Source: JALONO01 sp038209965
GTDB lineage: Bacteria > Bacteroidota > Bacteroidia > Cytophagales > Thermoflexibacteraceae
Assembly (NCBI GenBank): GCA_038209965.1
Contig: JBBQXF010000159.1
Location: 1-8,144 of the forward strand
DNA length: 8,144 nt
Reading direction: 5' to 3'
Numbering within the stretch: the first letter of the stretch is position 1; each line of letters opens with the position of its first letter. The position numbers were made by a program, and so were the translations under genes. This document shows, piece by piece, positions 7,896-8,144 of the stretch. A model generated the notes under the pieces. That model saw nothing but the letters and a program-made list of their open reading frames with translations, made no database searches and had not been told where the DNA came from.

Positions 7896-8120
7896 ACTTA
7901 AGTCCTTGGCTTGAGGCCGAAATTTAGGGCGAAAGCATGACTTGGCAAGTTATTTTCTGCTGGAGAGGGTAAAAAAAATAGGGTTGGCGGTTTTTTGATG
8001 TTGGATCGGGCGGTTTGACTTCCGGTTCAACCCCCATCCATTATTTGCGCCCCCCAATGAGGAAGAAGGAGAATGTGACATTGCCGCCAGTTCATCTAAG
8101 GTAATACAAAAACAGTGGGG
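7896..8120. other. Non-coding region upstream of the epimerase gene
   Basis: I see no supportable gene here. On the minus strand GGGTTG (8028-8033) can pair with CAACCC (7981-7986), followed by TA and eight T residues (7971-7978). That arrangement could end transcripts arriving from the right, but the loop of about 41 bases makes it a weak terminator. Reading frames open to the right edge on the minus strand are short and low in recognisable content, so an upstream gene tail cannot be confirmed. No clear TAnnTTTG box for the epimerase was found. Confidence 0.4.
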
Positions 8121-8144
8121 CGGGCAAACCAATTGGTTTGCCCG
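8121..8144. repeat. Perfect 24-nt palindrome at the right window edge
   Basis: The last 24 bases equal their own reverse complement: arm CGGGCAAACC, centre AATT, arm GGTTTGCCCG. As RNA this is a 10-base-pair hairpin with a four-base loop. On the minus strand a TTTTT run follows about eight bases later, too far for a textbook intrinsic terminator. What follows on the plus strand is outside the window. A terminator of a gene to the right is the simplest reading; a protein-binding operator is possible. Confidence 0.6.

Noticed and set aside
7950..8132. A 60-residue minus-strand frame open to the right edge
   Set aside because: It starts with TTG inside the palindrome, is rich in Ser, Pro and Asn without a motif, and overlaps a T-run region; a gene tail from the right cannot be excluded but is not supported.
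1..8144. A CRISPR array, transposon, phage, retron or defence island
   Set aside because: I found no regular spaced repeats, transposase, integrase, reverse transcriptase or nuclease motifs; the genes present are ordinary transport, metabolism and signalling families.

Overview
The window reads as chromosomal DNA from a member of the Bacteroidota. Three things point there: a TonB-dependent receptor that opens with a carboxypeptidase-regulatory-like (CarboxypepD_reg) domain, a very large multi-membrane-span histidine kinase of a type familiar from Cytophagia and Saprospiria, and starts mostly without a Shine-Dalgarno sequence, one of them preceded by a TAnnTTTG-type -7 element. A Saprospiria-like lineage (Haliscomenobacter/Lewinella relatives) is my best guess from protein flavour. 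It is not proven.

Every gene lies on the minus strand, so transcription runs from right to left. (1) 7896-8144 is a non-coding leader region with a perfect 24-nt palindrome at the window edge. (2) 6852-7895 encodes a complete aldose 1-epimerase (mutarotase) family protein. (3) 6688-6851 is a 164-nt A/T-rich gap with a weak promoter candidate. (4) 3925-6687 encodes a complete 920-residue outer-membrane TonB-dependent receptor. (5) 3873-3913 is a strong inverted repeat just past the receptor stop. (6) 2971-3854 is an AraC-family regulator that appears broken: no recognisable start, a one-base frameshift and an in-frame TGA. (7) 1-2928 is the first 976 residues of a sensor histidine kinase with 12 predicted membrane spans. 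It runs off the left edge at the start of its HAMP domain, before the kinase core.

In function, the receptor would import an unidentified ligand across the outer membrane. The adjacent AraC gene would once have been a plausible local regulator, but it appears to be decaying. The histidine kinase has its own likely promoter and may be an independent signalling gene. The epimerase interconverts sugar anomers and has no clear tie to the receptor; no SusD-like partner or glycoside hydrolase is present, so I do not call a polysaccharide utilisation locus. I found no CRISPR array, transposase, tRNA, rRNA or recognisable defence system. The most notable points are the regulator decay and the three-sensor, 12-span kinase architecture.
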